Below, one piece after another: positions 59,259 through 64,000 of a DNA stretch of 64,000 nucleotides. The position numbers and the translations under genes were made by a program. The notes under the pieces are model-generated. The model was not told the origin of the DNA. It worked only from the letters and a program-made list of their open reading frames with translations, and ran no database searches. This stretch comes from Desmodus rotundus (lineage: Eukaryota > Chordata > Mammalia > Chiroptera > Phyllostomidae). The stretch's first letter is position 1. Every line of letters begins with the position of its first letter. The DNA is taken from assembly GCF_022682495.2 (NCBI RefSeq), contig NW_026527313.1, positions 186,001 to 250,000 on the forward strand, written 5' to 3'.

Positions 59259-61202
59259 CCCGGGGAGAGTCCGAGGCCTGGCCGCAGAGGTTGCCATAGC
59301 CTCCCCGGGCTCCTACCATGGGGCCTGACCGTGTTCGCCCGAGGCCCAGGTTCACCGCAGGTGAATGCCTTTTGCGGACGCCAAGGACAGGAGGTCGCCG
59401 ATTCCCTCACAGAGGTGGGGGTTCGAGCTCTGGGGGACTGAGGTCGCAGCGGTCACACTCCATTTTTGGGTGGTTCCGCAGAGACTGGAGGGTTGAAGCG
59501 GCTGGGTCCAAGTCTGCCGCCTTGTGGCAGGGTGGGGGCTTTGCAGGCGAAGCAAGGCTCTTAGCCTCCCAGGCGGGGCACAGGCCAGACTCCCCAAGGG
59601 AGAACCGGTCCTTGGTCGAGGGTCCCGCCCGCCCGCCCGGAACCGCTCCACCTGGCGCGGAACCGTGGCCGGCCCCTCTTCCAGGCACCAGGTCCCTAGT
59701 TCTTTCCTGGCACTCTGCCTCTGCCGGGGTGGGAGAGCTGCTGGGAAGTGTGGTCCACGGGAAAACGCGCGGTCCTCTGGGTGGCAGGGAGGGCCTCCGT
59801 TAACTCTGACACCAGCCCAGGGACCCTGTGGACCTGGCCTGATATCTCAAGGGGGGGGGGCACGTTGCCCGGAGGGATGCTCTTGGGGTGGGGCCTGCCT
59901 GCGCCTGCGCGGCCCCGCCTCTTGGCCCGAAACCACCCAGCCGCGGCTCGGACAAAAGCCATCTCCTGGGGGCCTCCCCCCTGTTCTTCCATCCGTAAAG
60001 GGGGACCCCTTTACGGATGGAAGAACAGGGGGATCTTCGCAGTGGTTGGGACGGGACGGAGGGGTCTGCGGGTTTGCAGCCACGTAGGCCAGTTGCTCGC
60101 ACCCCGGCCCCATGTGTCCCAGCTCCATGGACGAGGTGGGCCGCTTATGGCGGGATGCAGGCGTCCTGCGGGGGTCAGGGGACGGCGTGGGCACTCCCCG
60201 GGCGAGAGAGGGCGCCTGGGACCCGAGAGAGCACCCGGGAAAATGCCCAGCCCTGGCCCCCGGGGCTCCAGTGGCCTCCCCAGGCTCCTGCCGTGGGGCC
60301 TGGTCCCGCTCACCTGGGCCCAGGTTCTCCGCAGGTGAATGCCTTTTGCGGACACCAGGGACCACAGGCCGCGGATCCCTTCACGGGCAGGGGGGGTTCG
60401 AGCTCTGTGGGACCCAGGTCGCAGCGCACACAGTCCCTTCTCGCAAAGTTCAGCCCAGACTTTAGAGAGTAGAAGCGTCTCGGTCCAAGTTTTCCGCCTC
60501 GGGGCAGGGTGGGGCCGTTTGAGCCAAGAGAGACTCTTAGCCCCCCAGGCAGGTCTCAGGCCCGAGACCCCCAGGGAGACCCGGTCCCTGGGCGTGGGTC
60601 CCGCCCGCCCGGGCCCGCCCCACCTGGCCCGGAACCGTGGCCGGCCCCTCTTCCCGGCCCCAGGTCCCTAGCTCTTCCCTGGCACTCTGCCTCTGGCGGG
60701 GTGGGAGACGGGCTGGCAAGTGTGGTCCACGGGAAAACGCGCGGTCCTCTGGGTGGCAGGGAGGGCCTCCGTTAACTCTGACACCAGCCCAGGGACCCTG
60801 TGCACCTGGCCTGATATCTCAAGGGAGGGGCACGTTGCCCGGAGGGATGCTCTTGGGGTGGGGCCTGCTTGCGCCTGCGCGGCCCCGCCTCTTGGCCCGA
60901 AACCACCCAGCCGCGGCTCGGACAAAAGCCATCTCCTGGGGGCCTCCCCCCTGTTCTTCCATCCGTAAAGGGGGACCCCTTTACGGATGGAAGAACAGGG
61001 GGATCTTCGCAGTGGTGGGGACGGGACGGAGGGGTCTGCGGGTTTGCAGCCACGTAGGCCAGTTGCTCGCACCCGGGCCCCATGTGTCCCAGCTCCATGG
61101 ACGAGGTGGGCCGCTTATGGCGGGATGCAGGCGTCCTTCGGGGGTCAGGGGACGGCGTGGGCACTCCCCGGGCGAGAGAGGGCGCCTGGGACACGAGAGA
61201 GC
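59259..61202 (+). repeat. Dimer 30 (1,944 bp)
   Basis: Head A with private gttgccatag; ctctgccgggg as in dimers 17 and 24; A-side C has ten G at 59,851-59,860 instead of eight, which makes the dimer two bases longer; t after cagtggt; class L; end G; private a at about 61,193 (gacacgaga). Confidence 0.95.
59851..59860 (+). repeat. Expanded G10 run
   Basis: Other A-side C segments have eight G here. B-side forms are interrupted (gggagggg, gcgggggg, gggagcgg). This run is the only length change I see in the regular dimers. Confidence 0.85.
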
Positions 61203-63144
61203 CCCGGGGAGAGTCCGAGGCCTGGCCGCAGAGGCTGCCATAGCCTCCCCGGGCTCCTACCATGGGGCCTGACCGTGTTCGCCCGAGGCCCAGGTTCACC
61301 GCAGGTGAATGCCTTTTGCGGACGCCAAGGACAGGAGGTCGCCGATTCCCTCACAGAGGTGGGGGTTCGAGCTCTGGGGGACTGAGGTCGCAGCGGTCAC
61401 ACTCCATTTTTGGGTGGTTCCGCAGAGACTGGAGGGTTGAAGCGGCTGGGTCCAAGTCTGCCGCCTTGTGGCAGGGTGGGGGCTTTGCAGGCGAAGCAAG
61501 GCTCTTAGCCTCCCAGGCGGGGCACAGGCCAGACTCCCCAAGGGAGAACCGGTCCTTGGTCGAGGGTCCCGCCCGCCCGCCCGGAACCGCTCCACCTGGC
61601 GCGGAACCGTGGCCGGCCCCTCTTCCAGGCACCAGGTCCCTAGTTCTTTCCTGGCACTCTGCCTCTGCGGGGGTGGGAGAGCTGCTGGGAAGTGTGGTCC
61701 ACGGGAAAACGCGCGGTCCTCTGGGTGGCAGGGAGGGCCTCCGTTAACTCTGACACCAGCCCAGGGACCCTGTGGACCTGGCCTGATATCTCAAGGGGGG
61801 GGCACGTTGCCCGGAGGGATGCTCTTGGGGTGGGGCCTGCCTGCGCCTGCGCGGCCCCGCCTCTTGGCCCGAAACCACCCAGCCGCGGCTCGGACAAAAG
61901 CCATCTCCTGGGGGCCTCCCCCCTGTTCTTCCATCCGTAAAGGGGGACCCCTTTACGGATGGAAGAACAGGGGGATCTTCGCAGTGGTGGGGACGGGACG
62001 GAGGGGTCTGCGGGTTTGCAGCCACGTAGGCCAGTTGCTCGCACCCCGGCCCCATGTGTCCCAGCTCCATGGACGAGGTGGGCCGCTTATGGCGGGATGC
62101 AGGCGTCCTGCGGGGGTCAGGGGACGGCGTGGGCACTCCCCGGGCGAGAGAGGGCGCCTGGGACCCGAGAGAGCACCCGGGAAAATGCCCAGCCCTGGCC
62201 CCCGGGGCTCCAGTGGCCTCCCCAGGCTCCTGCCGTGGGGCCTGGTCCCGCTCACCTGGGCCCAGGTTCTCCGCAGGTGAATGCCTTTTGCGGACACCAG
62301 GGACCACAGGCCGCGGATCCCTTCACGGGCAGGGGGGGTTCGAGCTCTGTGGGACCCAGGTCGCAGCGCACACAGTCCCTTCTCGCAAAGTTCAGCCCAG
62401 ACTTTAGAGAGTAGAAGCGTCTCGGTCCAAGTTTTCCGCCTCGGGGCAGGGTGGGGCCGTTTGAGCCAAGAGAGACTCTTAGCCCCCCAGGCAGGTCTCA
62501 GGCCCGAGACCCCCAGGGAGACCCGGTCCCTGGGCGTGGGTCCCGCCCGCCCGGGCCCGCCCCACCTGGCCCGGAACCGTGGCCGGCCCCTCTTCCCGGC
62601 CCCAGGTCCCTAGCTCTTCCCTGGCACTCTGCCTCTGGCGGGGTGGGAGACGGGCTGGCAAGTGTGGTCCACGGGAAAACGCGCGGTCCTCTGGGTGGCA
62701 GGGAGGGCCTCCGTTAACTCTGACACCAGCCCAGGGACCCTGTGGACCTGACCTGATATCTCAAGCGGGGGGCACGTTGCCCGGAGGGATGCTCTTGTGG
62801 TGGGGCCTGCCTGCGCCTGCGCGGCCCCGCCTCTTGGCCCGAAACCACCCAGCCGCGGCTCCGACAAAAGCCATCTCCTGGGGGCCTCCCCCCTGTTCTT
62901 CCATCCGTAAAGGGGGACCCCTTTACGGATGGAAGAACAGGGGGATCTTCGCAGTGGTGGGGACGGGACGGAGGGGTCTGCGGGTTTGCAGCCACGTAGG
63001 CCAGTTGCTCGCACCCCGGCCCCATGTGTCCCAGCTCCATGGACGAGGTGGGCCGCTTATTGCGGGATGCAGGCGTCCTGCGGGGGTCAGGGGACGGCGT
63101 GGGCACTCCCCGGGCGAGAGAGGGCGCCTGGGACCCGAGAGAGC
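61203..63144 (+). repeat. Dimer 31
   Basis: Head A; g after cagtggt; vB standard; class D with aagcgggggg and ttattgcggg, but gctcgcacccc near the end, an A-side form. Confidence 0.95.
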
Positions 63145-64000
63145 CCCGGGGAGAGTCCGAGGCCTGGCCGCAGAGGCAGCCATTGCCTCCCCGGGCTCCT
63201 ACCATGGGGCCTGACCGTGTTCGCCCGAGGCCCAGGTTCACCGCAGGTGAATGCCTTTTGCGGACGCCAAGGACAGGAGGTCGCCGATTCCCTCACAGAG
63301 GTGGGGGTTCGAGCTCTGGGGGACTGAGGTCGCAGCGGTCACACTCCATTTTTGGGTGGTTCCGCAGAGACTGGAGGGTTGAAGCGGCTGGGTCCAAGTC
63401 TGCCGCCTTGTGGCAGGGTGGGGGCTTTGCAGGCGAAGCAAGGCTCTTAGCCTCCCAGGCGGGGCACAGGCCAGACTCCCCAAGGGAGAACCGGTCCTTG
63501 GTCGAGGGTCCCGCCCGCCCGCCCGGAACCGCTCCACCTGGCGCGGAACCGTGGCCGGCCCCTCTTCCAGGCACCAGGTCCCTAGTTCTTTCCTGGCACT
63601 CTGCCTCTGCGGGGGTGGGAGAGCTGCTGGGAAGTGTGGTCCACGGGAAAACGCGCGGTCCTCTGGGTGGCAGGGAGGGCCTCCGTTAACTCTGACACCA
63701 GCCCAGGGACCCTGTGGACCTGGCCTGATATCTCAAGGGGGGGGCACGTTGCCCGGAGGGATGCTCTTGGGGTGGGGCCTGCCTGCGCCTGCGCGGCCCC
63801 GCCTCTTGGCCCGAAACCACCCAGCCGCGGCTCGGACAAAAGCCATCTCCTGGGGGCCTCCCCCCTGTTCTTCCATCCGTAAAGGGGGACCCCTTTACGG
63901 ATGGAAGAACAGGGGGATCTTCGCAGTGGTGGGGACGGGACGGAGGGGTCTGCGGGTTTGCAGCCACGTAGGCCAGTTGCTCGCACCCCGGCCCCATGTG
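63145..64000 (+). repeat. Dimer 32, cut by the window edge
   Basis: Complete vA (head S) and most of the A-side C, with an intact palindrome. The array continues past the right edge. Confidence 0.95.

Larger units (their letters stand above)
1..64000 (+). repeat. GC-rich satellite array, 971-bp monomers in 1,942-bp A-B dimers
   Basis: The whole window is head-to-tail copies of one repeat, 66 copies of its core, none inverted and none interrupted. Type A and type B monomers alternate with spacings of 970 and 972 bp. Each dimer reads vA (487 bp), C (485), vB (485), C (485). Hand count over 3,001-3,900 gives about 68% GC and 62 CpG. Variants used in the dimer entries below: vA head ctgccatt (T), ctgccata (A) or cagccatt (S); base after cagtggt in the A-side C (t or g); vB start ccgcaggtg (standard), ccgcatgtg (M) or ctgcaggtg (C); B-side C classes L (gtgcacctgg, aagggagggg, gcctgctt), P (gtgcacctgg, eight G, gcctgcct) and D (gtggacctga, cttgtggtgg, ggctccgac); B-side ends R (gctggcaccccgg) or G (gctcgcacccggg with gtccttcggg). 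Long open frames occur on both strands because GC-rich DNA has few stops; none looks like a gene. Family and species are not recognised. Confidence 0.97.

Noticed and set aside
1..64000. Feline FA-SAT identity, prompted by the ~485-bp sub-period and high GC
   Set aside because: From memory FA-SAT has a 483-bp unit rich in TAACCC-like hexamers, and I see no such hexamers here. Length similarity alone is not evidence.
1..64000. Ribosomal DNA spacer repeats
   Set aside because: No rRNA gene sequence, no convincing GGTCGACC-type terminator box (only ggtcgaggg) and no promoter context within 64 kb.

Overview
This 64 kb window is one uninterrupted block of GC-rich tandem satellite DNA. I see no protein-coding gene, RNA gene, transposable element, CRISPR array or unique-sequence island in it. 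The ~971-bp monomers, about 68% GC by hand count in one unit, all lie in the same orientation from end to end. A megabase-style satellite with higher-order structure and no bacterial gene layout points to a eukaryotic, most probably vertebrate, nuclear chromosome (centromeric, pericentromeric, subtelomeric or microchromosomal heterochromatin). I do not recognise the satellite family or the species.

Layout. Two monomer types, A and B, alternate to give a 1,942-bp dimer. Each dimer has four parts: vA (487 bp), C (485 bp), vB (485 bp), C (485 bp). The C segments are about 99% identical to each other wherever they sit. vA and vB differ by roughly 25-30%. Aligned conserved blocks suggest that C, vA and vB all descend from one ancestral unit of about 485 bp. 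The array therefore has nested periods of ~485 (old), 971, 1,942, 3,884 and 13,594 bp. The first 2.9 kb breaks the register (A-B-B instead of A-B) and carries a hybrid monomer and more private mutations than the rest. From 2,941 to the end there are 31 full dimers plus a partial one. Within these, a seven-dimer block (26.3-40.5 kb) is repeated in tandem at 39.9-54.1 kb with only four differences that I can find. Several two- and four-dimer blocks are also recently duplicated.

Sub-monomer signals. Every C segment holds a 56-bp near-perfect inverted repeat (27-bp arms, 2-base centre) close to its midpoint, and a canonical G-quadruplex motif 15 bp downstream of it on the + strand. vA and vB carry C-rich runs that form short-loop quadruplex motifs on the - strand, and vB has a weaker hairpin at the place equivalent to the palindrome. 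C also holds a GCGCCTGCGC (NRF1-like) element next to a GC box, and an ATGGCGG element. CpG density is near the CpG-island threshold.

How the parts may work together (inference). The palindrome and quadruplex sit in the only part of the monomer that is homogenised across the A and B registers. A plausible model is that this non-B DNA focuses breaks and gene conversion on C, while vA and vB keep the A/B register. The many near-identical multi-dimer blocks show that unequal exchange in whole-dimer steps has been recent and repeated.
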